Shown here: in pieces, positions 45,401 to 57,284 of the stretch
Layout of the letters: every line of letters begins with the position of its first letter
Numbering within the stretch: position 1 is the stretch's first letter
Assembly (NCBI RefSeq): GCF_030035675.1
Contig: NC_084482.1
Location: forward strand, 76,421,120-76,485,119
DNA: 64,000 nucleotides
Direction of reading: 5' to 3'
Source of the DNA: Rhineura floridana
Lineage: Eukaryota > Chordata > Lepidosauria > Squamata > Rhineuridae
Position numbers and translations under genes: made by a program
Notes under the pieces: model-generated
Told to the model about the DNA's origin: nothing
The model's input: only the letters and a program-made list of their open reading frames with translations
The model's database searches: none

Positions 45401-46893
45401 TCATATTTTGGAGGGGAAAGGGAGCTGGAGGAGATATACCACAGAAGAACGTGGGCTTTCCTTGGTTCCTGTTCCCTAACTCAAGTTTTCCAACAGAGTT
45501 TTTTTTTTTTTCCAAAATACTACAGAGCAAAGGATGAAGTTAATAGGCATCATGTTTAAAATTAAACAGATTCTTTTCACTCTGTGTACATCTAACCTTT
45601 CAGAGAGTATATTAAAAAGGATCAAATAAAATTAGAATATATACATCAGCAACTTTCAGCTGGAATAGAGAATATCCAAGTTAAGGGGTAGATGTGGGTG
45701 GAAGGTCATCCTTGAACCTCTGACGTGGAAGTCAGGAGTGAGCAATTCAAGAGAGAGGACTCTGTAACTGTCTTGCATACTTTCCAGTACAACAATCAGG
45801 TTTAGCCACAGTAGTAAATGGGGTTTTGGGATTAGGTGACTTGTCTGTTTGGCAGTTCTATTTTGTCCTGTAAAGCAAGGCTGGGGGCATATGACCTTCC
45901 AGAAGTTGTTGAACTACAACTTGTCACCCCAGACTATTGGCTATGCCGGTGGGGCTGATGGGAGTTGGAATACAGCAACTTTTGGAGTGTCACAGATTCC
46001 CCAATCATGCTTGTAAAGGGTACTTTCATAAGAGTCCCAGGTTATGGTCTGAAGGCACATAAGGCTAGCTCCCTGCTGAAGCTAAGTAGCATCAGGTCTG
46101 GTCAATGCCTGGATGGGAGACCGCCTGGGAACCATATGTAAGCCGCCTTGGGTTTCGATCATGAAAAGAAAGGCAGGGTATAAATGTAATAAATAAATAA
46201 AATAAATAAGATCATTTTGCCATATAGGTACTATGGCTGGAAATTGCCAGAGTGGCATTTTCATCTCCAAACCAGTGACATGAACTGACCTTGACAATAC
46301 ACTACTAAGAACCTTCCCAGCTAGCACAAGGAACCTTAATATCAAGATCATAGGATACAGCAAACATTTCTGCCTTGGGGCCTCGGTGTCTGGGAGATAC
46401 TTATGAGAAGTCCGAATGTGTTGCCTGTTGCCAAAAGGAAGGTAGTGCATCCCTTTCACGTTGCCTTTGTGGTACATACCACAAGGGTTATTTCTTGTGT
46501 CATAAATTGAGTTCAATATAGAAACTTCTGGGGCTAGCATTGCAATGTTCAGAAGCACCAATCTTAGGGCAAGATGGTACACAGCTAGTAGTTATTTACT
46601 GGCATACCTGAACTGATCATGTGGCCAACTGGGCAGGGAATGTGAGAGAGAAGTCTTAGAAGCCATTTACAGTGACTTTATGTTAACCACCCAATTTCTT
46701 TTTCTCTCTGCCTGACTTCAGGTGTGTGATCTGCATGCTGGATTTTGTATATGGAGACTCCATCCGGTTCCTGCCCTGCCTGCACATCTACCACGTACAC
46801 TGCATTGACGACTGGCTGATGCGATCATTCACTTGTCCCTCTTGCATGGAGCCAGTTGATGCTGCCCTTCTGTCCTCCTATGAGACTAACTGA
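39330..46893 (+). CDS. RNF11-like RING-H2 E3 ubiquitin ligase/adaptor, three exons, 157 aa
   Basis: Exons 39330-39461, 43981-44150 and 46722-46893 join to 157 codons plus TGA. The protein is clearly RNF11 family: LTEEEQIRIAQRIGLIQHLPKG, then RING-H2 residues C102, C105, C120, H122, H125, C128, C139 and C142, ending AALLSSYETN like human RNF11. The N-terminus MGGCLSS keeps Gly2 and Cys4 for myristoylation and palmitoylation. APPPPY (about 38-43) keeps the PPxY motif that recruits NEDD4-type ligases. RNF11 acts on endosomes with ITCH/SMURF ligases and in the A20 complex that dampens NF-kB. The first 44 residues differ strongly from human RNF11 (no KSPTSDDISLLHES stretch; proline-rich instead), and the RING has several changes (CMLDFVYGDSIRFLPCLHIYHVHC). 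It therefore looks like a paralogue rather than RNF11 itself, but transposed RNF11 is not excluded. Confidence 0.92.
40378..40757 (+). repeat. Sauria-type SINE
   Basis: A tRNA-like head (CTGGTATAGCACAGTGGGG, B box TGAGTTCAAATCCC) and a 3' tail ATCGGGATCGACTTGAAGG shared with BovB. This bipartite design defines Sauria SINEs. It lies in intron 1 of the RNF11-like gene. Confidence 0.8.
41285..41560 (+). mobile_element. CR1-like LINE 3' end
   Basis: GGATGGCTTTAAAACAGGAT through CTGATCCAGCAAGCTCTTC; more diverged than the copies at 22893 and 62141. Confidence 0.75.
41573..41760. mobile_element. hAT element fragment
   Basis: TTTCCCAAACTGTGGTCCAT and GGACCACCAGTGGACC match the left end of 37345-37743. 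The other end was not found. Confidence 0.5.
42363..42993. mobile_element. Large hAT foldback element rich in AAGATGGCGG motifs
   Basis: The ends CAGGGCCGCC and ACCAGCCCTG are flanked by ATTCTGCT and CTTCTGCT (7 of 8), a hAT-type duplication. The two arms, about 42490-42735 and 42745-42960, are inverted copies and would form a hairpin of over 200 bp. Each arm carries YY1-like AAGATGGCGG cores (for example 42655, 42699 inverted, and 42755). GC-rich relative to flanks. Spurious open frames run through it. Confidence 0.85.
43226..43350. mobile_element. Foldback MITE, copy 1
   Basis: GTTGACCCTCCAGATGATGC and ACTACAACTCCCATCC are inverted as GATAGGAATTCTAGTTC and CAGCAACATCTGGAGGGCCC. A common squamate short palindromic element. 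A second copy is at 45876-46010. Confidence 0.7.
43981..44150 (+). CDS. RNF11-like exon 2
   Basis: Encodes EHAPIPVYHPTPSQARLA through GSEPSEKKIK(E). The acceptor is CCTTCTAG and the donor GTATGT. This is the most conserved segment before the RING. Confidence 0.96.
45876..46010. mobile_element. Foldback MITE, copy 2
   Basis: GACCTTCCAGAAGTTGTTGA and, inverted, CAGCAACTTTTGGAGTGTC; more decayed than the copy at 43226. Confidence 0.6.
46032..46205 (+). repeat. 5S-rRNA-derived SINE
   Basis: GCTGAAGCTAAGTAGCATCA, GTCTGGTCAATGCCTGG and ATGGGAGACCGCCTGGGAA correspond to the 5S rRNA internal control region. The tail is AATAAATAAATAAAATAAATAA. It sits in intron 2 of the RNF11-like gene. Confidence 0.85.
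46722..46893 (+). CDS. RNF11-like exon 3, RING-H2 domain and stop
   Basis: The acceptor is GACTTCAG. Encodes (E)CVICMLDFVYGDSIRFLP through the C-terminus SSYETN. The SFTCPSC segment keeps the Thr (138 here) that corresponds to the AKT site Thr135 of human RNF11. Confidence 0.96.
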
Positions 46894-48400
46894 GGTGGCT
46901 CTGTGCCCTTCTGTTGTTAATGCTTCCAGGCTGTGGCTGTGTGTGGGAGGCTGGGATATGGCACACTCTTTTATTTGCACACCTCTGGGATACACCAAAG
47001 ATCCTACAGCAAAGAACCTGGCCCCAGGCCCTGAGGACAACACAGAACCATTCTAGCTTGGCTGGCTGTGCTAAAGGCTAACTTGTGCCATGTTTGAGAA
47101 TTGTAACCAGAGTAGGTGGACTTGTGGGGGCAGATGGCAAAGCTGGAATTATCCTTTTACTCCACCCATCAATGAGGGTTGATGTTTGTTATTTTAAGAT
47201 CAAGATTGTTCTTTAGGATGTTATTTACCCTTATCCATATCAAAATCCCCACTGAGTTAGCAAGCACAGTTCTGGGGTACTACATGGAAAGGGAGATTTA
47301 AGCCTTTGGCCAAAAAGAGACAGCTGTTTGAATCTGACACTGGTGGCAAAGATAATTTCAAATCTAAAAAGAATGTTTAAGGTTGTGGCAGAATCTGGTT
47401 TTGTTGTTTTTTTAAAGCGCCCCCCCCTTTAATCCCACAAAAGGAATAGTGCTTCTTTTAACCAGGTGGAAAAAGTAGGCGTGTTAAAAGCTTGGCCCCT
47501 TTTGAAAACTTATCCAATAGCATATGCGCTACAATGCAGAAAACAAGCCTAAGGGGCTTGTCTTGGTCCTTTGTGGGGGCAGCATGAGCAGTGATATTGC
47601 TGGGAGACTGAGCTCAGTTCTGTAGTGCTTGGAGGCAGAGTGCTCATGTTTAAAGGGTCATATTTCAGTTAGGAAGGGTCAAAGATACTATTCACTTGCT
47701 CTCCTCAAATAAGAGGGTAGGGTTTTTTTATTCATCCTGAAGTAGTACAGTGGCACTTCTGTAGCCTTTGTGGAACAGGCACAATTCTGCACTGTTAAAA
47801 TTTATGCAGATTCCACAGGGTCGGGAGTGATTTTATCGTCACATGGATAGAACCTATTTAGAGAGCAAACAGAGTTTATTCTTTTGCACTCAAGTCTCAT
47901 TCAGGTACAGTTACCTGGATTAGACGAATGTAAGCAGTCTTTCTATAACCCACTAAGGAAAGCAGATTTCACACTTTTTTGACAATTGTTGGCATGCTTT
48001 CAAGGTGAGAGAAATGGAAGAGTTATTTGTAAATAACAACTGTTTAGTGATTCAGCACAGAAGCCTCCTGTACAGACTGACTGTGGGCTAAGGCATTCAA
48101 GTGCACTATTTTAAAGGGTGAAGAAGTTCTACTTGTTTGTTGCCCATTGTTTACTGTTTGCCTTACACAAAGTGAAGACTCTTGTCCCATAGGAAACTGC
48201 TCAGTCTATTGGTCGGTGCCATGAAGCAAGCCCAATATTTGGAAAGGTTTTCCTTAGTCATGTTCTGTTTATTGCCTTGCAAGTGGAAAGGCGTGAAAGT
48301 GCTTTTCTGATTATGTATTGTCCTTAACAAGGATCTAGCACTTGAAAGTAAACTGATGTGCATTGCATTCAAATGGAAATAAAATAATTACCTATAATCC
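46894..48400 (+). other. RNF11-like 3' UTR with AATAAA signal
   Basis: About 1.5 kb after the stop with no recognisable mobile element, ending at an AATAAA at 48378-48383. The lack of insertions over this length, in a window crowded with them, fits a transcribed UTR. The exact cleavage site is inferred. Confidence 0.65.
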
Positions 48401-49139
48401 CTTGTGAAAATACATATTTTGGCAAAGCCAATTGCTCAAATTCCTTCCCTTCCATCACTTTTTCAACTAAATTGGATGTCAGCAGCACCTGACCAGGAGA
48501 ATACTTCTGATGGTCAGCCATCAGTGATTCTTTTCTGTCCTAGCTTTTCTCTTTTGCAAGAAATGGAATTAGTGATTGGTGAAACTTATTATAATCAGAC
48601 ATAATTTTAGAGTTGCAGGATCCATGCTGAGGCTTGGGCCCTTCCTCTTTTCTTATTGACCCAGGGAAGGAATAGCAGCAGCAGCTTTCTAAACCACACA
48701 GCAAGCCACCTTTCATTAGTGGGGTCCCAAGGGTGGTGAGGGGAGAGGCACTGCTGCCCAATTCCCAGAAGAGAGCTTTCTTGCTTTGAGAGAACAGGAA
48801 CAAATATAGAAGGAACAAATGAGCAGTGTAGAAATTGTCTGAAAGGGATCATGAGGAGATAGGAAATGGGAGTAGAGCAGTAGATAAGATTCAGACTATG
48901 TTCCTGAAGTCTGCTTCACCTGCAGTCACATCAGAATCTGATTTCAAACTAATTGCTAGAAGTTTCATGTTTCCCTTTACTCCTCTGGCACCCAAAGAAT
49001 AAAGTGACAAAGACATGGCAACACCAAGTACACGGGGGAATCTCCAGCTCTTCTGCTTCCTGATACGGGACAGAAGTGGAATACAGGTGGAAGAGAAAAC
49101 TACAGTTGGGGGGCCTCAGAAGATCAAGCCCCCAAATTA

Positions 49140-49497
49140 GGTAAATGTAGCATAGTGGTAGAGAATGTGTTTAAGGGGCTCTGGTTGAATCTCGGGCATC
49201 TCTAATTCAGTGACAGTTAGGCAATTTTAAATACTGAACTTAATAGAGGCTCCTCTTCCATAGATAGCAAAGTGCATTACTTCACTTCAAAACGTGTTGC
49301 TTTTCAGGGCCCTCCTACTCCTGTTGAGTGGGGCCCTGGATTTCTGCCCCAAAGTCCTCCCAGAGCTACACCACCACTACTCAAATAACAAATATTGGTA
49401 AAGACCTTTGCCCAAGACTCTTCAGAGCCACTGCCAATAGTCAGGCAATACTGGGCAAGAGAGGCCACTGGTCTGTATAAGGCAGCTTCATACGTAA
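49140..49497 (+). repeat. tRNA-derived SINE
   Basis: A box TAGTGGTAGAG, B box GGTTGAATCTC, and tail CTGTATAAGGCAGCTTCATA; same family as 6605-6790 in the other orientation. Confidence 0.6.
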
Positions 49498-50054
49498 AGA
49501 TGGCTCACTCTGGAGACAGCAGCAGCCTGAGCTCCATTTGGCTGATACTAGATTAAGTCCACTAGCATCAATCAAAGAAATGCATAGTGCTCATTTGAAG
49601 ACTGCAAGGGGACAGAACAAAGCTGTCCCACTGGCAATTGAGTGTAGAAGTTGAAGCAGCTGAAAAAAGATTAAGTGAGAGTTCTGACCTGGGGTGGTAC
49701 TTTAGGCAGGTCGGTACACCATTTAGCAGAGAAGATATTTTCAAGGACATTTCACAGTACAAGAGAGTATACAGGTTACCTATTAGTGTGTTTTAGAAAG
49801 AACAAGAATCAACACCTAGAAATAAAGATGAATAGTATATCAAGCAACCATTTAACTGCCATGAAAGTGAAGCTATGTTTTCATACCAAATACTGCTCAT
49901 TCTTCAACCACACATTTTCCAGAATAGTGAATGAATAGCGTATAAAGCTTGTGCCCCAATAGTCACATACTTTGGAAATATTCAATAGCAGAATACAATT
50001 ACACCTTCATCAGATGCATGAAGTGTTATCCTAAGCTGGCAGGTATGTTTTATT

Positions 50055-50270
50055 ATTATGTTTATATCCCGCCTTACTGTAAAGAGCTCAAGGAGTATAC
50101 ATAGTTCCCCCTCATCATCATCCTCACAATCCTGCAAGGTAGGTTAGACAGAAAAAGTGATTGGCCCATGGTCACCCAGTGAACTACACTGCTGAGTAAA
50201 GATTTGAACCTGGATCTCCCAGGCCCTGGTCCAACACTGAAACCACTACATCACACTAGTTCCCATATAC
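50055..50270 (-). repeat. tRNA/MIR-like SINE, minus orientation
   Basis: TATCCCGCCTTACTG at the left and TTTGAACCTGGATCTCCC plus CCACTACATCACACTAG at the right; same family as 6795-6985. Confidence 0.65.
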
Positions 50271-50578
50271 ACATGCTAGGACAGAGAAAATTATAAGCAG
50301 TGTGGCTAGAGGGAAATAAACTACAAAAAGCACACAAAACAGACCATGTTAAAGTTAAATACATAAAACAATTAGCGAACATTCACAAAGCAGTGCTAAT
50401 ACTACTTTAAACAGTCACTAATAATTTTATGTATATTTCAGCTTTAACGTAATTTTCTAGTCTACCTTTTGCATTTCCTTTTAATCCCACTACCACCATC
50501 TGTGTGTGTGTATAATTTTTTAAAAAAACAGATAACCCTGCTTACATCTGATGAAGTAGGCTCTAATCCACAAATGTA

Positions 50579-50886
50579 AGTAAAGGTAAAGGTGTCCCCG
50601 GACTTGTAGTGCGAGTCATTTCCGACTCTTAGGGTGACGTCTTGCGACGTTTACAAGGCAGACCATATATATGGGGTGGAATTGCCAGTTCCATCCCCGG
50701 CCTTTCTTTACCACCCAGCATATGCCGGGTACTCATTTTACCGACCACGGATGGATGGAAAGCTGAGTGGACCTCGACCCCTTTTACTGGAGATTTGACT
50801 TCCTCCTTCTGTTGGAATCAAACTCCGGCCGTGAGCAGAGCTTCGGCTGCGTTACCGCCGCTTACCACTCTGCGCCACAGAGGATC
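50579..50886 (-). repeat. tRNA-derived squamate SINE, copy 2, with 14-bp target duplication
   Basis: Same SINE as 30013-30317. Flanked by AATCCACAAATGTA at 50564-50577 and 50890-50903, an exact direct duplication, which indicates a rather recent L1- or RTE-driven insertion. Confidence 0.9.
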
Positions 50887-51179
50887 ATAAATCCACAAAT
50901 GTATATACCATTAATAAATTTGCTAGTCTTTCATGGTGCCACAAGACTTTTTTGCTGTAACAGTGTATCATGGCTACTTCTGAAGGATACTATCCAGGCA
51001 TGGGATTGTGAGATGTTACCACTACCACCGAGTTCCAAGTTAGCTAACTAGTTCTCCTTACTGCATAAGGGGAAAAAGCATGTTGTGGCTAAGAGCTACA
51101 GTAAATAGTTTTGATGGCTTTATCTGTATAAGTAAGAACACTCATTGATATAAAAAAGAAATAAGATACAACTAGCAAA

Positions 51180-53283
51180 TCAATATTCACAACAGAAATT
51201 TATTTTAAAAAGCAAGTATTAAGAATGATTATCAGTGCTCTAAGCTGGGCTGTGGTGGTCCAAAGCAATAAAGGAGTCTGATCTAGTGTAGAACAAAGAA
51301 GCAAACTGCCACCACTTTATAGCAGGCAGGTAACCAGATACCAGTGAAATATTTAAGCCTTCAACTTTGCTTCAGCTTTCAACAGCAAATAGGTCTCACA
51401 TATGACTGCCCTGAGCCTCTTTCAGACATTACATCAGACTGAATGAATGTTGGGTGGGGATGATGATGTGAACTCCCCCAGCCACCTATTCAGAAGGTCT
51501 GAAAGGAGGTTCTATATGCTCACAGTTAAGTGTATGAAAGTTTCTGCCACGTGATCAGGTTTCCCAATCACACTGAAGAGCCTATGCACCTGTAGATGTG
51601 CACATCTAGCTCTTATGCCAAAGAAAGGTCTGAGCAGGGCTCAAGTTGACTGAAATTCCAGCAACCATACTTAACATCAAACAAGAGCATTGGCTGTATC
51701 CTATGAAGTCACTGTATGAACAGAACAACTTCCACTCACACAATGTAACTTCTTCTACTATTACTACTCCCCTTGTGTCCCCAAATCTGCTTTGGGGTCC
51801 CCAAACCCTCCAGAGCAGATTGGGCAAATATTGTCTACACTTCAAGTGCCCTACATAAGCGGGAAAAGTGTTCCGATTGGTAGAGAGTTGTGACTTTCAT
51901 GAGAAAGGTATTTACATGTAAAAGATTTGACCTAAAGGCTGTTCAAAAACATTGAACACACCCATTTAGGCCTCTCTTAGATGGTAATATAAAACTTCAG
52001 TTGCTCTTCCTTCAGTGTAAAAATCCTTCTCTGTGGGTATCCTATGTTTAGCACTGCACAGAAGTTTGGTATTTTATATCTGTTCTCCTGACACAAAGCC
52101 TGTTCCATGAAAAGAAGATGGCACAAATAATCATGAGCCCCAACTGCACCCTCATCACAAAAAATGGAGGCTATATATTAAACTACAAACGGGTCTCATT
52201 TGTATTCTCATTTCTTGACTTCAGTCTAATCATTGGGAATGAACTCAAGGCCCTCCTATGAAGTTGTCATGCCCAGTTACTCTGTGACAGAATTCACATC
52301 ACTGCAGACAGTTTACGTTTCAGCTCTAAAATCCTACTTCATGAAAAGTATAAGGAATCTAAACAGAGAATAAGTAAAAAAGAAAAAGAAACAGGTTCCA
52401 TGCATACAGCAAACAATTGCTAAAAAAATTGCTTCTTTCACACAACTCTGGCCACAAAGCCCAGGACTGGGACACCTAGTCAACAGTTTCAATCATGATA
52501 TCTGGGAATTCCATTTGTCCCAGGGCAAGTTCGTTGTAATTTTAGCCAATTTTCCTCCCATGCTATTAGATGTAAGTACAGACCAAGTTTCTACCTTCAT
52601 AACTAGCAGATAGGCACAGATTAGAGCATGCATAACAGAAGGCAAGGAACAGGCTTAAGCAGCAGCAAATGGAATTCAGAATGAAACCATGTAACCCACT
52701 GCAATAGTGAAACGGAGGAAAAAACAGGAGCAGAAATGCGGTCACAGAATTGTCAGATACTAAGCATACCAAGGCACCCAGCACCATTCATCTTTCATCA
52801 TGTATAGATAAGGGTAACAAAAGTGCTTTGGGAGTACCACTGCCTGCAATGCAGATTGGGTAGTGACCACATTTTAGTTCATCTCAACAGCAAGAAAGAA
52901 TGAATTTGGCAAAATGGATCCACTTAGTTTATCCCATGGTGGAAACTTCAGGTGTACTGGAAGTGTTAAGTAAAGGCTTAATGCTAAAGATTTTGCGGGC
53001 AAGGTATGTTGCCTGGTGATTCAGGGAAAAACATGTCAGACCATTTCCACTATTTTGGGGATTACAAATAAAAAAATCCTGCAACTAAGTCAAAGTTCTT
53101 AGTTCTCAGAAGAAAGAAGAAAACAGTAAATGAACCAATGAAGGAGGCTCTAAATTCCCAGATATAAAAGCATGGCAAGTCACCTGCTGCCGTGGCAGCA
53201 TTCAGTCTGTGGGGCAGAGCTACTCTCCTTTGACGTTTTAAATAATTATGTACATCAGAGACAGTCCAGGCTGCAGATTAAAG
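51180..53283 (-). other. TRIR: Probable TRIR 3' UTR with polyadenylation signal
   Basis: On the minus strand the first AATAAA after the stop is at 51204-51199. The intervening 2.1 kb contains no recognisable transposable element, unlike its flanks. The end is inferred. Confidence 0.5.
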
Positions 53284-53391
53284 TTATTTCACCAAAGGGC
53301 GGGTTTTATCATCATCACTGCACTGGTGGGCTTTGTATTTTTTCACTTCAGCCATGTATTTGGCCCATGCATCACCTTTACTTGTCAAAAC
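53284..53391 (-). CDS. TRIR: TRIR exon 3 and stop
   Basis: Encodes VLTSKGDAWAKYMAEVKK then YKAHQCSDDDKTRPLVK and TAA. The acceptor is TTTTTGTAG. It reads CSDDD where human, as recalled, has CGDDD. Confidence 0.96.
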   Translation of the reverse strand, partial: VLTSKGDAWAKYMAEVKKYKAHQCSDDDKTRPLVK

Positions 53392-56300
53392 CTACAAAAA
53401 GAAAACAGGAGAGGCAACAATAAAAGTTTATCTAGCATTATGGATTCAGAAGCATACCATATACAGAACACACAACTCTCACAAACAATGGCCTAACCCT
53501 AGTCATTAACCTAGGCGAGCCAGTGAGCTGTAGCGTAGATTGTTTAACTGGGGAGAACCAGGTTCAAATCCTTGCTTAGCCATGAACCTCACAGTATGAT
53601 GTATCGCTGTTCCATCTCTCAGTCTAGCCTACGACGTAAGATTGTAGTGAACCCAAAAATAGGATAACCCTATGTACACTGCTGCCTTGATCTCTTTGGA
53701 GTTAAAAACATTGGCTCAATTCCAATGCTGACGTTCTGCAAATGCAATGGGATTTCCCCCTCCTCTTCAGGACCCTCTGGAGCAGATTTTGAGGGCGCAC
53801 AAGGAGACAAGAGAGGAAGAGGAAATCCCACTGAGCAAGGGAAACTCCACACACGAACCAGGTACAATCCTCCTGCTAAACAAGTACAGAATACGCAAGT
53901 CCTGACCTCCAGCTTCATTGCTGTTACCACAGCTGAAATAGAAAGAACTGAAATATTCTTCTGCTGCTCCTGCAGACTCTTATAGCAGTTTTCCACTGAA
54001 GGGTTGTGCCCTTATCACAGAGTAGGAAATCAATGTGGGCGTCATTACAGGGTTACCTGGTAACCTACAGCTGGCAGAACCTGACAAAATGTAGCTCTGT
54101 TCCTATTCTCTTTCTCACACACACAACATACAGTCTAAACAGACTTCTGAGCTTCTAGCAGAGACCAAGGGTCATGATAGTAGATCAACATCAATGACAA
54201 ACGTGGACAACATGAGGGCAGAAGAACCTTAGCTTCACCTTGCACACCTGCTGAAATGGAAGCCCCAGGCACTGCTGCATGGGCTGTCAAGCTGACATAC
54301 GCCACAAGGTTCATATCAACTTACCTCATCCTCTGTCTTTTGTTTCTTGGCTACCACTCCTGTCTTCAGGGCTAGCTTGCTGCCCCCTCTCCGCTTGCCC
54401 ACCTGGGTGAAGGGATAGAAGACTGCAACCGTTATACGAGCCTGGGAGCTGCAAGGGGAATGTTGCCCACTATATAACGGTATAGGGAGTCCTTCAATTA
54501 GATCATCTTAGCTCGCCATCACACCTGTCAGTCAGTACAGAGCTGCCGAGCGTTACCTACACCGTTGTGCTAGGAGGGTAAAAGGGCACCTTAGCAGTGT
54601 TCACCAATACATCTGTACAGATAAGCCCAAACATTCATATATACATTACAAGAAAAGGAATTATTCTGGTTGTTTTCCAGGCTCACTGTCCATTAGAAAA
54701 TAGGAGCAACACTGAATTTTCAGTCACATTCTCCTAAAACATCACAGTGCACATGAAATAGTTTTATTTCCTAATAATTAAAAGGGTGATCAAGTTGGCA
54801 GACCTAATCTTTTTCATATCTAGGGAAGTGCTATGTGTGCTACAGTCATCCTAGAAATCTGCACAATCGCCATCCATAAATCATGAAACTTGGATTTCTA
54901 AGAGCACGCGAAGGATTAAGATTTGAAGTTTCAGCTTTTATTTTTAAAAATGAAATTTCTACTCCGTTGAAGAAGCAAGCATGAAACAGAAGGGGTACTT
55001 CTGCTAAAAACTAAGAAACAGGAGTGTGGTTTCAATGGTTACCATCCACTCCTTGCTTGCATTATACAGTCCCATGAAATGCCTGCAGTACATGCCCCCT
55101 AAGGGTCTTCCTATCCATTTCCCCAGAAATGCCACATGGAAAAATCAGTTTCCTCACCTCCACATAAAAAAGAAAAATCTTCTATTTAAAGACCCCCCCC
55201 CATTCTAGGGAAAATATGTTTATTTTGTTACTGCAGTCCTGTACACACCAACCTAAGATTAATTACCGCTAAACTCAGGACGACTTATTTTGAGTAAACA
55301 TGCATAGCATGGTTTGCATTCTTCCTTGACCCACTCTGAACAGAATGGTAGCAGCTTATTCGTATGTTGAGAGAAGTTCATTCTGTTCCCACGGTCATAA
55401 GCACAAAAACTCCCATATGCTAGACAAAAAAGGTATTCACTTGCAGCAGGTGTTTTAGAAAAGGGGAAATTCCTGATTCACTTTATGATCATTTCCATAC
55501 ATCACTAAGCCTAGTTTATCTTAATACATCCTAGTTCCTTTGACAGTGCCTTCTAACAACATCAATAGCAGTCTATTTGGAAGTTCTTTAAAAGTCAGTT
55601 ACAACAAAGCATTACATTGTGGTATCTTAACTTGCAGTTCACAGGAAGGCCTTCCATATCTACTCCTTCCAATTTGATTATATATTCTGCACATCACGAC
55701 CAACTCTTTTACGTCCTCAGAAGGAAGACATGGGGGGGGGGTTTCTCCAATGGTTTATTATTTTGCTCTTTTCACTTTCCCTTTTCTTTAAACTATAAGC
55801 TGTTACAGCCATATGTCCCACATTAGAATTGAACATTCAAAGGAACAGAAAAGTTTTAACTTTGTTGGAGTATTTTAGCTCCAACTATTGAACAGCTTTG
55901 ATTTTAGAAACATGTAGCAGCAGGCAGTTCTGCTGTGGGGCAAGAACATTAAGAGCCCTCAAAGGCAAAATCTATCTGAAACACACCCACTTTGAAGTAA
56001 GGCACACTGAAATGAATGGGACCTACTACTGGGAAAACATGTTCTCAATTGGAGAGCAAAAAATGGGATTTTAAGGTTCACTTTATGGTCTGACACCAGG
56101 GCTGATTAAATAAAATACTAGAGTTTTTGTTGTTGTTATGTGCCTTCAAGTTGACTACAACTTATGGCAACCATATGAATCCGTGACCTCCAAGAGCATC
56201 TGTCGTGAACTGCCCTGTTCAGATCTTCTAAGTTCAGGTCTGTGGCTTCCTTTATGGAATCAATCCATCTCTTGTTTGGCCTTCCTTTTTCAACTCCCTG

Positions 56301-57284
56301 CTGTTTTTCCCAGCATTATTGTCTTTTCTAGTGAATCATGTCTTCTCATGATGTGTCCAAAGTATGATAACTTCAGTTTCATCATTTTAGTTTCTAGTGA
56401 CAAACACTAGAGCACATATTTTTAATGCTTGCAAATAGTAGCCTCCCTATACTTTATCAGGGACAATACTTACAAGAGTATCCCAGAGTTGCATACTTTC
56501 AGATCCACACTCATTTCACAGTCAATATTAACAAACCTAGCAAAACATTAACTTACATAGCAACGACTGATATTGACCATAGTGTCAAACTACGTCAACC
56601 AGCGTTGATATTTTTTGAAAGAAAACAATGTCATTCCAACACACAACTATGCTTTGGGGGGGAACCTGGGGGGGTTGGAGAGGGAATTACTACTAAATAG
56701 TCACACCCATAGACTTAAAATTATTATTTGCATTAAGGTGAGCTTTTAAAACGGACAGCAGCTTTACTTTATAGGACGAGGAGAGCTCAGAGGAGAAAGA
56801 GAATTTAACAGGGCTCCTCCTAACGTTATTCTGCTACCAGAACAGAAACACTGGAGGTGAGAGGGTGAGCATTTTTGTGTGTAGGTAATACACCCATCGA
56901 ATTTCTGCCTGCCAAACTTCTTAACGGCATTGACGGCCGTGTCAGAAAAGATGAAAACTGGATACTTGTTAAGAAGAAAGAGGACAGAAGGAAGGGAGGG
57001 GGAGGGAAGTCAGTGCCCGGATCCCTTACGAAGCTGAGGGCGCTCCCGCTCCGCTTCTTTTCCGGTGGTTCCTGTTCCCCGGGCGGCTCCGGCCGCGATT
57101 CGGTCTCTTTCTGCTTATCGGCCCCTGTTTTCCCCGTTCCCGATCCGCTCCTCCCTCCCGCTGCAGCGGCCTCTTCCATGCGCCGCTTGAAGAGCTCCAG
57201 GAAGGACCCGTCGTTGGCGAACACGTTCACTCCGCCCGGCCCGGCCGCCTCGGAGGTTGGACCTCTACCTTGCGCCGCCGCCAT
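53284..57284 (-). CDS. TRIR: TRIR (C19orf43), telomerase RNA-interacting RNase, three exons, 146 aa
   Basis: Exons 57284-57030, 54402-54325 and 53391-53284 join to 146 codons plus TAA. Conserved blocks are GGVNVFANDGSFLELFKRRMEE (residues 18-39), LSFVGKRRGGSKLALKTG, KKQKTEDEVLTSKGDAWAKY and the C-terminus DDDKTRPLVK. TRIR is reported to be an exoribonuclease that interacts with the telomerase RNA. The N-terminal low-complexity part is shorter than in the 176-aa human protein as I recall it. The ATG at 57284 gives MAAAQGRG. The open frame extends upstream, but MAA and the head-to-head promoter support this start. It is divergent from GET3. Confidence 0.95.
53513..53695 (+). repeat. tRNA/MIR-like SINE, plus orientation
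   Basis: Head GAGCCAGTGAGCTGTAG, B box AGGTTCAAATCCTTGC, then CTCTCAGTCTAGCCTACG. Lies in TRIR intron 2. Confidence 0.6.
54325..54402 (-). CDS. TRIR: TRIR exon 2
   Basis: 26 codons, VGKRRGGSKLALKTGVV then AKKQKTEDE. The acceptor is TCACCCAG and the donor GTAAGT. Basic and lysine-rich. Confidence 0.96.
54403..57029 (-). other. TRIR: TRIR intron 1
   Basis: Apart from the BovB copy at 56126-56405, nothing recognised. A G run is at 55732. Confidence 0.5.
56126..56405 (-). mobile_element. BovB/RTE LINE 3' fragment
   Basis: GTTGTTGTTATGTGCCTTCA, CTTCCTTTATGGAATCAATC and CATGTCTTCTCATGATGTGT repeat the 19485-20033 element in the same orientation. Confidence 0.8.
57030..57284 (-). CDS. TRIR: TRIR exon 1
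   Basis: 85 codons ending GSALSF, with donor GTAAGG directly after TTC. GC-rich, with an alanine/glycine tract at about 39-49 and a KKR basic patch near residue 77. Confidence 0.93.

Larger units (their letters stand above)
48401..51179. other. Intergenic region between the RNF11-like gene and TRIR (convergent 3' ends)
   Basis: Holds three SINEs (49140-49497, 50055-50270, 50579-50886). No gene recognised in the remainder. Confidence 0.5.

Noticed and set aside
46032-46205. A true 5S rRNA gene
   Set aside because: Only the internal promoter region matches; it is diverged and has a LINE-type AT-rich tail, so it is a SINE.
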